Shown here piece after piece: positions 15,477 through 25,248 of a DNA stretch of 34,370 bases. The position numbers were made by a program, and so were the translations under genes. Below the pieces are notes generated by a model. That model had not been told where the DNA came from. It saw nothing but the letters and a program-made list of their open reading frames with translations, and made no database searches. Every line of letters starts with the position of its first letter. Positions within the stretch are counted from its first letter, which is position 1. The DNA comes from Gordonia westfalica (GTDB taxonomy: Bacteria > Actinomycetota > Actinomycetes > Mycobacteriales > Mycobacteriaceae): positions 1 through 34,370 of the forward strand of contig NZ_FNLM01000033.1 of assembly GCF_900105725.1 (NCBI RefSeq). Reading direction: 5' to 3'.

Positions 15477-15511
15477 CGACGGAGGGGACTGGACCTCACT
15501 TTGCGAGATAC

Positions 15512-15730
15512 ACGTAAGTCTAAACGTAAGCGTCGGAGTGAAAATGCCCTCTGACCTGGAGCCGATGACGGGAATCGAACCCGCGTATTCAGCTTGGGAA
15601 GCTGTGTTTAGGGGTATGCTCATGGTGGGTCTACTGTCAAGGCTGAGCGAATACCTGCAGGTAACTGAAGTTTTCACGAGTTTGTCTAGACAGCGCATAG
15701 ACTGGGGTAAACGTAAGTACAAACGTAAGT
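15512..15730. other. attP: attP: core with flanking integrase arm-type repeats (copy 1)
   Basis: The 48-bp core (15557-15604) equals the 3' half of tRNA-Gly(CCC), from the anticodon stem to CCA. On the left lie ACGTAAGT-type sites at 15512 and 15524, on the right at 15711 and 15723; each pair is spaced 12 bp start to start, as expected for arm-type sites of a tyrosine integrase. Between core and right arm are two perfect palindromes, TACCTGCAGGTA (15652-15663) and TGTCTAGACA (15683-15692). The last arm repeat overlaps the integrase start. Phage sequence on both sides of the core defines this as attP, not attL or attR. Confidence 0.8.
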
Positions 15731-16228
15731 GAGCCGATATGCCCCGAAGAAGCGCCGTAGGGCGAAAGGTGAAGGCGGACTGTACCAACGGGCCGACGGC
15801 ATGTGGATGGCGCAAGTCCTCCTCCCCGACGGCAAGTACTACCAACGTGGACGCAAGAAATACGCCGACGCCGTGGCCGAACTCGCAGCCATGCGGAAAG
15901 ACCTCGCGAACGGCATCCTCCCAACGCCGGCCAGATCACCGTCGCCCAGTGGCTGGACTACTGGGTGGACACGATCGCCGCGCCACGCTGAAACCCGCAC
16001 CCTCGCCACCTACCGGTCCACCATCAAACACCAACTCATCCCGCATGTCGGGTCGAAGAAGCTGGGAAGCTCACCCCACTGATGTTCGCCGCATGGTCAA
16101 CCACGTCGCCGACGCACACACCACCGCACCGCCAAGCCGCCTACTCAGTGTTGGCGAAAGCGTTGGGGGATGCAGTGAAAGACGGAAGATCGGCAACAAC
16201 CCGTGCGAGCGTATGGACGCCCAGGGCC
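15729..16228 (+). pseudogene. int: Tyrosine integrase, N-terminal part, cut by the fold-back (copy 1)
   Basis: GTG start gives MSRYAPKKRRRAKGEGGLYQ, then DGMWMAQVLLPDGKYYQRGR: the Arm-type DNA-binding domain of actinophage integrases. The core-binding domain follows in shifted frames (ITVAQWLDYWVDTIAA, LATYRSTIKHQLIPHVGSKK, VRRMVNHVADAHT, AAYSVLAKALGDAV). The catalytic domain with the R-H-R-Y residues is absent because the sequence folds back at about 16,228. Several indels lie between 15,920 and 16,228. In the organism the gene is probably complete; here it is an assembly-truncated fragment. Confidence 0.85.
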
Positions 16229-16236
16229 GAGGGCGC

Positions 16237-16839
16237 GCAGTGGGGCGGCGGGGGGGTGGGCGCAGGTGGCGGGACGGACGCAACAAGCATGCCGTGCCTG
16301 CTCCACAGTGAGGGGAACGCGCTCCTCGGAGCGGGCCTGGGGGCGGTCCATACGCTCGCACGGGTTGTTGCCGATCTTCCCGTCTTTCACTGCATCCCCC
16401 AACGCTTTCGCCAACACTGAGTAGGCGGCTTGGGCGGTGCGGGTGGTGTGTGCGTCGGCGACGTGGTTGACCATGCGGCGAACATCAGTGGGGGTGAGCT
16501 TCCCCAGCTTCTTCGACCCGACATGCGGATGAGTTGGTGTTTGATGGTGGACCGGTAGGTGGCGAGGGTGCGGGTTTCAGGCGTGGCGCGGCGATCGTGT
16601 CCACCCAGTAGTCAGCCACTGGGCGACGGTGATCTGGCCGGCGTTGGGGAGGATGCCGTTCGCGAGGTCTTTCCGCATGGCTGCGAGTTCGGCACGGCGT
16701 CGGCGTATTTCTTGCGTCCACGTTGGTAGTACTTGCCGTCGGGGAGGAGGACTTGCGCCATCCACATGCCGTCGGCCCGTTGGTACAGTCCGCCTTCACC
16801 TTTCGCCCTACGGCGCTTCTTCGGGGCATATCGGCTCAC
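16237..16839 (-). pseudogene. int: Tyrosine integrase, N-terminal part (copy 2)
   Basis: Inverted copy of the integrase start. It reaches about 100 bases further than copy 1, adding MDRPQARSEERVPLTVEQAR, the linker into the catalytic domain, before the palindrome turns. Indels differ from copy 1: a C is present or lost at other places, and the stretch KDGKIGNNPCERMDR is in frame here but not in copy 1. No catalytic residues are present. Confidence 0.85.
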
Positions 16840-17056
16840 TTACGTTTGTACTTACGTTTACCCCAGTCTATGCGCTGTCTAGACAAACTCGTGAAAACTT
16901 CAGTTACCTGCAGGTATTCGCTCAGCCTTGACAGTAGACCCACCATGAGCATACCCCTAAACACAGCTTCCCAAGCTGAATACGCGGGTTCGATTCCCGT
17001 CATCGGCTCCAGGTCAGAGGGCATTTTCACTCCGACGCTTACGTTTAGACTTACGT
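16838..17056. other. attP: attP (copy 2, inverted)
   Basis: Same core (16964-17011) and arm repeats as copy 1, with phage sequence on both sides. Confidence 0.8.
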
Positions 17057-17091
17057 GTATCTCGCAAAGTGAGGTCCAGTCCCCTCCGTCG

Positions 17092-17140
17092 CGAGTCTTC
17101 CAAACTAGCTACGCGGGTTCGATTCCCGTCACCCGCTCCA
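17092..17140 (+). tRNA. tRNA-Gly(UCC)-like 3' half (copy 2)
   Basis: Inverted copy of the remnant at 15428-15476, same sequence, no 5' half. Confidence 0.7.
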
Positions 17141-17193
17141 GGTCAGAGACCACACAGGCTCTCGACTACAGCCACGGTTACAGCCAAGGCATT

Positions 17194-17234
17194 CAAGTAC
17201 AGCCATCCAGCACCACGCTGGGTGGCTGTACTTG
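17194..17234. repeat. Long hairpin and TGGCTGTA repeats (copy 2)
   Basis: Same 12-bp outer and 5-bp inner stem as copy 1. Confidence 0.6.
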
Positions 17235-17273
17235 TACATACACGTCGATGGAGAGCGGCATGAGCCTTCGTAA

Positions 17274-17471
17274 TCAGTCGATGTGCTCCAGCGCGGTGTC
17301 GGCGAACCACCACCCGTCGCCGAACAACTCCCGCGCCCATGCCGTGGCGTGAGTGAACTCCACCCGGTGCAGTAGGTCGGGCACGCGTTCCTGGGCGATG
17401 ATCTTCCCAGCCGCCTCGGCGTTCCCTAGTGAGGTCACCCGCACGCGGTCCCCTACCTTGAACTCAGGCAT
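17274..17471 (-). CDS. KOW/SH3-like small protein B (copy 2)
   Basis: Identical product to the gene at 15097-15294 (MPEFKVGDRVR start). No frame damage. Confidence 0.65.
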   Translation of the reverse strand: MPEFKVGDRVRVTSLGNAEAAGKIIAQERVPDLLHRVEFTHATAWARELFGDGWWFADTALEHID

Positions 17472-17658
17472 CGGTCCAGTCCTGTCGTACGAGCTTGCTG
17501 GGATCGTTGGGTACATACTCGCCAACCGTTTCGGGATGGCTGGTGGAGTTGGTGACGTAGAGGATGGGCCAGTCGGTTCCAGGTACGAAGTCCACGATTC
17601 GCCCAGTGTGGTCACCGACAACAGTCCGCACACGATCCCCTACCTTGAACTCAAGCAT
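17464..17658 (-). CDS. KOW/SH3-like small protein A (copy 2)
   Basis: Identical product to the gene at 14910-15104 (MLEFKVGDRVR start). No frame damage. Confidence 0.65.
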   Translation of the reverse strand: MLEFKVGDRVRTVVGDHTGRIVDFVPGTDWPILYVTNSTSHPETVGEYVPNDPSKLVRQDWTDA

Positions 17659-17983
17659 CGTTCCCCGCCCTCGCCTGTTCCAACCGCCATTCGTGTACGC
17701 AGATCATTGCGCCGGTGTGGAGATAGCCCGTGTTGCGGGCGTCGGCGTACACCTGCGCCTCAGCTTGGGCAGGGAACAGCTCCGCATTCAACGGGCAGTC
17801 GCGGCCAGACAGGACGTTGACGGAGAACTCGCGAGCCTCCCAGGTCCGATCGCCGTGGTCGGCGACACGAACCTCTGAGAAGGTGTCGGCGGGGTGGGCT
17901 TCACGCCGGTGTGCCGGGCGGAAGTTGCGGCATCCCTGCCCGGGAACCACGAGACACTCGTCCTTGAGCTCAGGCGCGCTCAC
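17651..17983 (-). CDS. 110-aa phage protein (copy 2)
   Basis: Identical product to the gene at 14585-14917. Confidence 0.6.
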   Translation of the reverse strand: MSAPELKDECLVVPGQGCRNFRPAHRREAHPADTFSEVRVADHGDRTWEAREFSVNVLSGRDCPLNAELFPAQAEAQVYADARNTGYLHTGAMICVHEWRLEQARAGNDA

Positions 17984-18162
17984 GGCTCGACCTCACCAGA
18001 GGTGATGTACACGTCTCCGTCATGGAGGACGACACTCTCGGCTTCGCCGTAGTAGTAGCCGCCCGTAGGTTCAGACCACACGCCCATCTGCGCCCAGTCG
18101 ATACAGGCGGTGGCATCCTGGGGCATCTGCTGCAGCTTGGCGATCAGTTCGGCTACGGTCAT
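17980..18162 (-). CDS. 60-aa phage protein (copy 2)
   Basis: Identical product to the gene at 14406-14588 (TVAELIAKLQQMPQDA). Confidence 0.7.
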   Translation of the reverse strand: MTVAELIAKLQQMPQDATACIDWAQMGVWSEPTGGYYYGEAESVVLHDGDVYITSGEVEP

Positions 18163-18240
18163 TCTCCTATTGTCCCAGGTTGTGGCCTATTTCTCCGGTG
18201 ACACACCCACCCTTGCCGGGCAAGCCATTAAGATCCCCAC

Positions 18241-18612
18241 ATGGGTCAACTCACAGGCAACACCCGGCAATTCGGAACGTGCGCGTGTGGATCGCAGATC
18301 ATCAGCCGCGAGGAGCGAACTCAGGTACGCGCTCGGCCCACAGTCTGGGGCCGCGCAGAGTGTCAGTCACCTCCGCTGACCTGCGGAGTGCGCAACGGTG
18401 GCAGGGAAAGTCAATGGCTGAGCGCACTCGCGAATGGTCCGGTGCCCACGCTATTCAAGGACATCCAGGAGGGTGACTTTGTGTTTGCCAAGGGCCGCTG
18501 GCGGCAGGTCACATCACGTACTGTCACAGAGCTCACCCTTGGCCTCGATCAGGTATCACTGAGTGAGTTGGTGGACGTGAATGCGGAGCGGGAGATTCTG
18601 CGTCCGTCCTGA
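18241..18612 (+). CDS. 123-aa Cys-containing phage protein (copy 2)
   Basis: Identical product to the minus-strand gene at 13956-14327. The TAAGAT hexamer at 18227-18232, eight bases before the ATG, is easiest to see here. Confidence 0.6.
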   Translation: MGQLTGNTRQFGTCACGSQIISREERTQVRARPTVWGRAECQSPPLTCGVRNGGRESQWLSALANGPVPTLFKDIQEGDFVFAKGRWRQVTSRTVTELTLGLDQVSLSELVDVNAEREILRPS

Positions 18613-18752
18613 ACCAGTCCGTCCAGTCCGCACTTTGATCCGACTTTGGGGACACCAACAGACTGGCGTCTCCCCAAAGTCCTCCACCAGTCGCCGGCAT
18701 TCGGGCAGTCCGGATCGTAGGGTGGTCGGTAGATGCGGATGCGTGGAGTCAT
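18533..18752 (-). pseudogene. Possible CPEC small protein, frame broken (copy 2)
   Basis: Counterpart of 13814-14035. One C and one G are missing relative to copies 1 and 3, so the CPEC motif is lost. Either a sequencing error or a sign that this frame is not coding. Confidence 0.35.
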
Positions 18753-18796
18753 GAGCCTTGGACGCAGCCGCGGGGTGGCGGGGTTCCCCTCAACGC

Positions 18797-18972
18797 AAAG
18801 AAAACGCCCCACCCTCACGAAGAGGATGGGGCGTTCAAGGTTGTCCAAGTTCAGAGCGGGTGTCGCATCATGACGCTCTGCGATCGGGTTCCCAGTGTTT
18901 CCTATCAGTGGCCGGCGCATCGCGCTCCGACGATCAGTGTGTGTTCCTGAACCTCACCCGCTCTGAACTTGT
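18797..18972 (-). ncRNA. Candidate structured small RNA (copy 2)
   Basis: Inverted copy of 13594-13769: 17-bp closing helix (18846-18862 with 18955-18971) and the terminator at its 3' end are unchanged. Confidence 0.5.
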
Positions 18973-19038
18973 GAGATAACAGTAGCATCGACTTCTGTTG
19001 CAGCGCAACACATTTCACGAAACCCGTATGATCACCTG

Positions 19039-19266
19039 GTGACCGATCGGGACGTACTACGCGCCGCAGCCGAAGCCATACGCGCACAGATGCGCCGCCA
19101 GCAAGCCGAAATGACACAAGCCACCGACGGCGGATGGACACCACCCGACCCCGACCTACTCGCACTCGCCGTCGAATGCGACGACGTGGTCTACTCCCAG
19201 CGCGCCGAGGCCCCGGACCTCACCGACCGGCTCGCCGCGGTACTCGGCGACGCCTGGGAGCCGTGA
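19039..19266 (+). CDS. 75-aa leaderless-type phage protein (copy 2)
   Basis: Same product as 13300-13527. TATGAT at 19026-19031 is directly followed by CACCTG... and the GTG start, with the TGTTGC/GCAACA palindrome upstream. Confidence 0.6.
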   Translation: MTDRDVLRAAAEAIRAQMRRQQAEMTQATDGGWTPPDPDLLALAVECDDVVYSQRAEAPDLTDRLAAVLGDAWEP

Positions 19267-19298
19267 CAGCGGTGTCCCGATTCCGGTTATGGGCGGGG

Positions 19299-21849
19299 TC
19301 AGCCCGACCGACGATCATGTACTGGCCTGTGGTGAAAGTGCTGACGACCTCCACCCACTCCCACTGATCGGTGAGCACGAGGGTCGGCACACCGTCGATG
19401 CCGATCGGCGCGGACACGGTGACCGCGTTGGCTGAGGCGTCGATCTTCTTGATAGTGAAGCGATACCCAGCCGATCCGGTGTTCGGCAGTGAGATCGTGA
19501 ACGCTCCACCACTGGCATCGCACATGTTGAACGGCGCGGTGTTGGTGGTGATGTTGTAGGTACCGGATCGATTGCCGAGCCCGGTACGGAATCCGCCTGT
19601 GAGAGCGACCGCCCCCGAGGTCGTGATCGGATACGCACCACCAGCAGTGCGAAGTCCAAGGCTGGACAGGACGGTGCCGAGGTCGTCTGTTGCGGACGGC
19701 TTCGTGCCGAGCGCGGACGTGCCGAAGAATCCCACCTCGGCCATCGACTTCGCCCCGGTGATCGTCTGGTCGGTATCGAGCGTGACGCCTGCTGCGCCAC
19801 CGGATTCGACTTCGGCCCAGTCGGTGCCGTCCCATCGCTGCAACTGGTCGTCGCCCTGGTCGTACTCGACGCCACCTATGCGGGCCGCACCAGTCACGTC
19901 GAGGGACACCAGGGCGCGAGTTCCAACGAGATCGCCGGGGCCGTGGACGGTGACCGAGCCCGGCTTGTACTCGCCGCTGCCGTTGACATCGGCGGCGTGT
20001 ACCGCGTAGGACGTCCCCGCTTCTCCGAATATCTCGATGGTCCCCTGGGTGAGGTCCACGATCACGTCTGACGCGAGGCTCGACACCTCCACGCCCTTGG
20101 CTGTGGTGTGAATCTCGGGGTCGATGATGCGTGTACCAGTGCTGCCGCAGCGCGCGAGAACACCGTTGTTGGTGCCGTAGTAGCGCGGTCGTAGAATGCG
20201 ATACCCGTAGTCGCCCGCGTAGGTGGTGTTGCCGTGTGACCAGCCCGACGAGTCGCCGCCGACCACGGTGTCATCGACCGAGTAGATGTCGCGTGACCGC
20301 AGTCCGTGGGTCTGGTAGGACACCCCAGCGGGGCGGTACGACCGGCACGACCGCGACCCACACCGCGCCGACGCCACGTAGTTGGCGACGTGTCGTGTCC
20401 CGTAGGCGACGCTACGGGTGAACTCGCCATCGACGCAGTGAGTCATGCGCCCGATGTACCCGTGCCCTGATCCTGTCTGGAATGGGTTTCGCCCCTCGAT
20501 GTCGATGGTTCGCGGGCGCAGGCACTTGTTGAAGTTGACGATGTGGTTCTCCCACCCCTCGGCGCGCACGTTCTCCACTCGGGGGTCCACGCAGGCGTAG
20601 AAGTAGAACAGGTGACCGCCTGAGGTCTCGATGTCCCGGTGTACATGCCGTCGGGGTTGGTGTCGATGATGAGTCCGATGTTCTTGACGACCGGACGGAC
20701 CGGGGTCGAGATGCGTTGCAGCGTGGGGACCACGGAGAAGTTGGCCTGGTACTGGTGGCTGAGGGGGATGCGGAGGCGCACGGTTCCTGTGGACGGCGTG
20801 ATCGACTGCACGATGTTGACCTCGCCGCGTCCGACCCACGAGGCGTTCGCGCCAGTGTCCCACCGGGCGACGGGGTATCGGTCACGGACGATGACCAGGT
20901 CGTCGGTTGAGAACCCGTTCGATCCTGAGAAAGGGTTCGTGATTACCTCGGTAGCTCCACGGGCGAACCCGAGCTGCTGAGATCAACCTCAGGGCCGACG
21001 GTGGACGACCACGAGATAAAGGGGCTGGCCACCGACAGGTCGCCGGAGTCCATCGTTTTCGTCACAACCCGTGCGCCATTGAAGTCGAGCGTGAGTGACT
21101 TACCGGTGATCGACAAGGGGTCGAGGCGGTAGGTCTTGGTGGCATCGAAGACGATCGTCGAACCGTCAGGCACGGCAGCGATGAGATCAGTCAACGCGGC
21201 GGTGTCATTAGTGCCACTCCCCGAGTTGGCATCACCCCCGGCCCAGTCACCCACGAGACCGTGCTCGCCGACGAAGAACACGCCCCCACGCGCGGAGCAT
21301 AAGTTTCCTCAGCTACCTCTTGTGTGAGGAAGCCTGTGGTGCCTGCTGCGACACGGGCATCGACCGCGGCACGGGAGGCAGACCCCTCGGCGGTGATCTT
21401 CGATGCCACCGCCGAATCCGGTACCGCACCTGCCGTCACGTCCTCCAGGATTTGGGCTGCCTCATCACGGGCCGTGCGGGTCTCGTCCCGCAGGGTGGCG
21501 ACAGCGTTCACCACGGCTGGGGTGTAGGCGTCGGGGTCGTAGTCCTCGATCAACTCCTGCAGCGTGTGCGAACCTTCTGTCAGGACAACCGAATACCACT
21601 TCGACCGGTAATCCTTCGCCCCGAAGATCGCCTTCTGCACCTGGTACGGACCCTCAGGGAGCAACCCGAGTCGTAGAAACCAGGGGCGGACGGGTGCGTG
21701 GGCGGGTTGATGGGGATGACGGTGGGCGCCGAGTACACGGTCACCCCAGCGTTGTTGCGGTCCACCGGCACCCGAATCCACAGTTTCGAATCCCGCGGCG
21801 GGAACCCCCCATCGGGGAGCTGATACACACCAGTCAAACGTCCGGACAT
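19299..21849 (-). CDS. Beta-helix tail spike/fibre (copy 2, frameshifts at other sites)
   Basis: Inverted copy of the gene at 10715-13266. This copy has the correct G run near the start (LPDGGFPPRDSKLWIRVPVD is in frame) and an intact IPLSHQYQANFSVVPTL segment. It is broken near 20,635 and 20,975, and has lost a G just before the stop, so the frame wrongly reads past the true TGA (complement of 19299-19301). Confidence 0.78.
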
Positions 21850-21892
21850 GAACTTCCTTTCGAACAGGAGGGGGGTACCGCAGACGGGCGCC

Positions 21893-23206
21893 TTATGCGG
21901 GGGTGATGTTGATCCAGCAGCCAGACACTGACTGAGGTCCGCCATTCGAGGCATGCCACATGGTGAGTTGGTCGCCTGCGGCGACGGTCAACGACACTGT
22001 GCCGGTGAGTCCGACGCTGCCGACGTCGACACCGTTGCGTTGGATTTTGATGTTGCCGTTACCAGTCGCCGACCAGGTGAGGGTGACGTTCCCGGCGCCC
22101 TTCACGACGAGCGCATTGTTGGTGACCGTCGCCGGATAGGTGGGGTCAGAGGTGAACCCGGTCACCTGCACATACGGGAGGAACGAGTTCGATACTGACC
22201 CGTTCTGCATGCGTTGACGGGTGAACGTGACGAGGGTGGCGGTCGCGGCACTCGATGTTGCAGCACTGTTGGTGCCGGTCAGGGTGTGGCGGGGTCGGGA
22301 TGTGGCTGTGCCAGTGACAGTCACAGTGTTGGCGGCGGCGAGCTGGGGGCGCAGGTCTGCGGTGTCGGCGACATTAATGGTTTGCAGTGCCGCCAGCGTG
22401 TAGCGTGCCCGCGCCGTACCGGTTTGGTCGGCAGCCACCGTTTGAGAAGCGGCTAACGGTACGCGTAGGCCACCCAGTTCGGTGGCCTGCCCCACGGTGG
22501 TGGTTTGGGTGGCGGAGATGGTGTGTCGTACCCTCACCACCGCCACAGACGTCACCTCGAACGTTTGGGAGGCATCCGCATTCACCGATCCCACCGATGG
22601 CACTGACGATGCTGTCGGCGCCACCACCATGTCTTGTGCTGCATCCAGCTCAATGCGTGGGCGGGTGACGACAGGTTGGGTGATGGTGATGTCTTGTGTG
22701 GCGGTCAGGGTGTAGAGAGTTGCCGTCGACGCTGCAGGGGTGACAGTGGTCGCTTGTGTAGCGTCGAGTGTGTAGCGGGCGCGGCCATCGCTGCTGGTGT
22801 CGGTGGTGATGGTGTTGGTTGCGGTCAGGGTGTAACGGGCACGCACCACACCCACACCAGCCACCACACCCGAACCGGTACCGGCTATGCCGACACCGAG
22901 TTTCCCGGACTGCCCCACCTGGACGGATTGCTCCGCATAGTCCACGCAGAGTCGGGCGTACACCACACCCGCAGCGGTGACGGTGATGGTGTTGCCGGAC
23001 ATCAACCGTTCTTTGGTGCGGGGCCGGCGGGTCCGATAGTGCGGGGCCGTCGGCAACCTCACCCCAGTGTGCCGGGCTTCCGGTACCACCACCCGCGTGT
23101 GGGGTGCAGCAGGTAGCACCACACCCACCCGCGGAACCGGTACCGCCGTAAACAGGTAGGGACGGTTGGGGACTGCCGTCACCACCCTGCCTGCCAGAAC
23201 GATCAT
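21893..23206 (-). CDS. Repeat-rich minor tail protein, 437 aa (copy 2)
   Basis: Identical product to the gene at 9358-10671, with the same RARYTLTATNT-type repeats. No frame damage. Confidence 0.7.
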   Translation of the reverse strand: MIVLAGRVVTAVPNRPYLFTAVPVPRVGVVLPAAPHTRVVVPEARHTGVRLPTAPHYRTRRPRTKERLMSGNTITVTAAGVVYARLCVDYAEQSVQVGQSGKLGVGIAGTGSGVVAGVGVVRARYTLTATNTITTDTSSDGRARYTLDATQATTVTPAASTATLYTLTATQDITITQPVVTRPRIELDAAQDMVVAPTASSVPSVGSVNADASQTFEVTSVAVVRVRHTISATQTTTVGQATELGGLRVPLAASQTVAADQTGTARARYTLAALQTINVADTADLRPQLAAANTVTVTGTATSRPRHTLTGTNSAATSSAATATLVTFTRQRMQNGSVSNSFLPYVQVTGFTSDPTYPATVTNNALVVKGAGNVTLTWSATGNGNIKIQRNGVDVGSVGLTGTVSLTVAAGDQLTMWHASNGGPQSVSGCWINITPA

Positions 23207-23551
23207 CTACGTGATGGTGATCGTGGGGGTGACGTCGATGGTGGCGTTCGCACTGACTGTGGTGGAGGGGATGGACAGTTTGTCCAAATAGGTGCCGGAG
23301 GTTTGCGCCGAGTACACGCCGGCCGCGACGACGGTGGTGGCGGGCACGTTGATCGACACCTTCGACCCGGTCATGGAACCCGACGCCGGAGTCCCCCAGG
23401 TCGTCTGCTGGCGGGCATACGCGGGGGTACCGCCCGACACCTCGGATGCGCCGGTGCTGCCGGGGTCGGCGGTGTGCAGGGAAATCCACGTTCCCTGCGC
23501 TGCATACGCATTGAGCAGGGCGGTTTTCATCGCGTTGGTGGCGAGTGCCAT
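23207..23551 (-). CDS. Phage tail protein, 114 aa (copy 2)
   Basis: Identical product to the gene at 9013-9357. Confidence 0.7.
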   Translation of the reverse strand: MALATNAMKTALLNAYAAQGTWISLHTADPGSTGASEVSGGTPAYARQQTTWGTPASGSMTGSKVSINVPATTVVAAGVYSAQTSGTYLDKLSIPSTTVSANATIDVTPTITIT

Positions 23552-23552
23552 G

Positions 23553-23675
23553 TCATTCTCCTAGGTTGTAGTTGATGTCGAGGTGGAGGGTTTGTTCGGC
23601 GGTGAGGTCGACGTGTTCCCGCCCGTGATCGTCGATCCAATGTCGGGTGCCGTTGTCGTCGGTCCACTCAGACAC
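23553..23675 (-). CDS. 40-aa phage protein (copy 2)
   Basis: Identical product to the gene at 8889-9011; GTG start overlapping the upstream gene. Confidence 0.55.
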   Translation of the reverse strand: MSEWTDDNGTRHWIDDHGREHVDLTAEQTLHLDINYNLGE

Positions 23676-24027
23676 GGCGGACTGCTTTCCCGTAGTAGAG
23701 GGGATATTCCTGGGTGGGGGTTTCGGGCATCGACACCGTGAGCAGGAAGTGGGTGGCCCGCCCGATGATGGGGGCCAGCGTTTCCTGTTGCACCACATAG
23801 TCGATGGAGGGTGGTTCCACCACGCCGGGGATGGAGATGATGGGGGTGGTGGCGTTCCGGACGGGGTCGCCTTCGAAAAAGTAGAGGGTCGATGCTGCAC
23901 CGACCGGCCACGATGTGATGTTGCCGGAGGTGGCGTCGATGGGGTCGAGGGAGAAAACCAGGTCACTGTTCTGGTAGAGGGGGATTTCCGCTTTCGTTCC
24001 CTCCCATCCGAGGGTGACGGTGGTCAT
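23668..24027 (-). CDS. LtfC-like beta-sandwich tail protein (copy 2, intact)
   Basis: Full 119-aa form with the CCCCC run (TLAPIIGRATHFLLTVSMP in frame) that copy 1 lacks. This copy defines the true gene and shows that the copy 1 frameshift is local. Confidence 0.68.
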   Translation of the reverse strand: MTTVTLGWEGTKAEIPLYQNSDLVFSLDPIDATSGNITSWPVGAASTLYFFEGDPVRNATTPIISIPGVVEPPSIDYVVQQETLAPIIGRATHFLLTVSMPETPTQEYPLYYGKAVRRV

Positions 24028-24395
24028 GGTGTCTCCTGTTCTGTGAGTTCATATCCGAGTGCCGCCAAAGCATCAGCGTGGGTGGCGAGGTCGGGGTTGA
24101 TGGTCATCGCGAACGACTTCGAGTCAGTCGACAGGATCGGGGTCAAACCGTTGGCGGGGTCACCGTCGTAGTCGATGACCTGGCCACGCTCATCCGACAG
24201 GAACACCGACACATCCGGTTTCAGATGCGACCGCGAGACGGGAACCTGCATTCCCATGCTGGTGAGAATCGAAGTCATGTCAGGCACTTCCACCACCAAC
24301 ACCAACAGGAACCCATCCTCCGTGGAGTACAGGTTCGTGATCGGCGGCATATGCGGAAGAGCTTCAGCCACAAGGGTTGCTGGTTTCATACTCAT
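24024..24395 (-). CDS. Small tail-region protein, 123 aa (copy 2, intact)
   Basis: The only undamaged copy: the frame continues through DYDGDPANGLTPILSTDSKS to LGYELTEQETP and its stop overlaps the LtfC-like start. Copies 1 and 3 lack one C at the GDP codon. Confidence 0.75.
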   Translation of the reverse strand: MSMKPATLVAEALPHMPPITNLYSTEDGFLLVLVVEVPDMTSILTSMGMQVPVSRSHLKPDVSVFLSDERGQVIDYDGDPANGLTPILSTDSKSFAMTINPDLATHADALAALGYELTEQETP

Positions 24396-24633
24396 CTCCA
24401 GAAGATCCAGATCACACCGGTAGCGCCGATACCGCCAGCGCCGAATGAGCCGGTACCGCCGTTCGAACCACCACCACCGCCACCACCACCGCCGGGATAG
24501 CCGCCCGGGCCGCCAGCTCCGCCGCTGTAGTTGAGGAAGCTGACACGGCCACCACCACCACCGCCACCACCACCGGCGCCGCCACACTTCGTTTTGAGTT
24601 GCCGGCGACACGTCGCGCCTGCACACCGGGTCA
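24392..24633 (-). pseudogene. Gly-rich tail protein, C-terminal fragment (copy 2)
   Basis: Carries the C-terminal Gly runs and the GVIWIFWR end. An extra A near 24595 shifts the frame and the fragment stops at the second fold-back. No IS630 is present in this copy because the fold-back lies between the IS and the Gly runs. Confidence 0.75.
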
Positions 24634-24912
24634 CGTCTCGCGCTGGTGGACTGCGGGCGCGGTGCGCCTAGCGGTGGTGGACCCGGTGGTGCAGGCGCGA
24701 ACGTGCGCCGGCAACTCAAACGAAGTGTGGCGGCGCCGGTGGTGGTGGCGGTGGTGGTGGTGGCCGTGTCAGCTTCCTCAACTACAGCGGCGGAGCTGGC
24801 GGCCGGGCGGCTATCCGGCGGTGGTGGTGGCGGTGGTGGTGTTCGAACGGCGGACGGCTCATGGCGCTGGCGGTATCGGCGCTACCGGTGGATCTGGATC
24901 TTCTGGAGATGA
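24634..24912 (+). pseudogene. Gly-rich tail protein, C-terminal fragment (copy 3, degraded)
   Basis: Same region as 7880-8174 but with many small losses, so no frame covers it. Damage is heaviest beside the fold-back, as expected of poor consensus sequence. Confidence 0.75.
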
Positions 24913-25248
24913 GTATGAAACCGCACCCTTGTGCTGAGCTCTCCGCATATGCCGCCGATCACGAACCTTACTCCACGGAGGATGGGTTCCTTTGGGTTGG
25001 TGGTGAAGTCCTGACATGACTTGCAGGTTCCCGTCTCGCCGGTCGCATCTGAAACCGGATGTGTCGGTGTTCCTGTCGGATGAGCGTGGCCAGGTCATCG
25101 ACTACGACGGTGACCCGCCAACGGTTTGACCCCGATCCTGTCGACTGACTCGAAGTCGTTCGCGATGACCATCAACCCCGACCTCGCCACCCACGCTGAT
25201 GCTTTGGCGGCACTCGGATATGAACTCACAGAACAGGAGACACCATGA
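24909..25248 (+). pseudogene. Small tail-region protein (copy 3, degraded)
   Basis: Counterpart of 8171-8541, about 30 bases shorter through scattered deletions, including loss of the region coding DMTSILTSMGMQ. No frame is complete. Confidence 0.75.

Larger units (their letters stand above)
7878..16228 (+). repeat. Right-arm triplication, copy 1 (direct)
   Basis: First of three near-identical copies of the prophage right arm, from inside the Gly-rich tail gene to inside the integrase. Gene order and sequence match copy 2 read backwards and copy 3 read forwards; differences are mainly single G or C indels. The last 250 bases are rich in indels next to the fold-back point. Confidence 0.95.
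16229..24633 (-). repeat. Right-arm triplication, copy 2 (inverted)
   Basis: Reverse complement of copy 1. Paired positions sum to about 32,566, so the palindrome axis is near 16,283. Bases about 16,229-16,335 are an unpaired loop of integrase sequence present only on this strand. The copy ends in the Gly-rich tail gene at a second fold-back. Confidence 0.95.

Noticed and set aside
19220..20863. A longer spike protein in copy 2 running past the usual stop
   Set aside because: Caused by a missing G before the TGA; the added tail is the antisense of the 75-aa gene.
24634..24912. A second IS630 or other mobile element causing the inversion at the second turn
   Set aside because: No terminal repeats or target duplication are found there; the turn is in tail coding sequence 40 or more bases from where the IS sits in copy 1.
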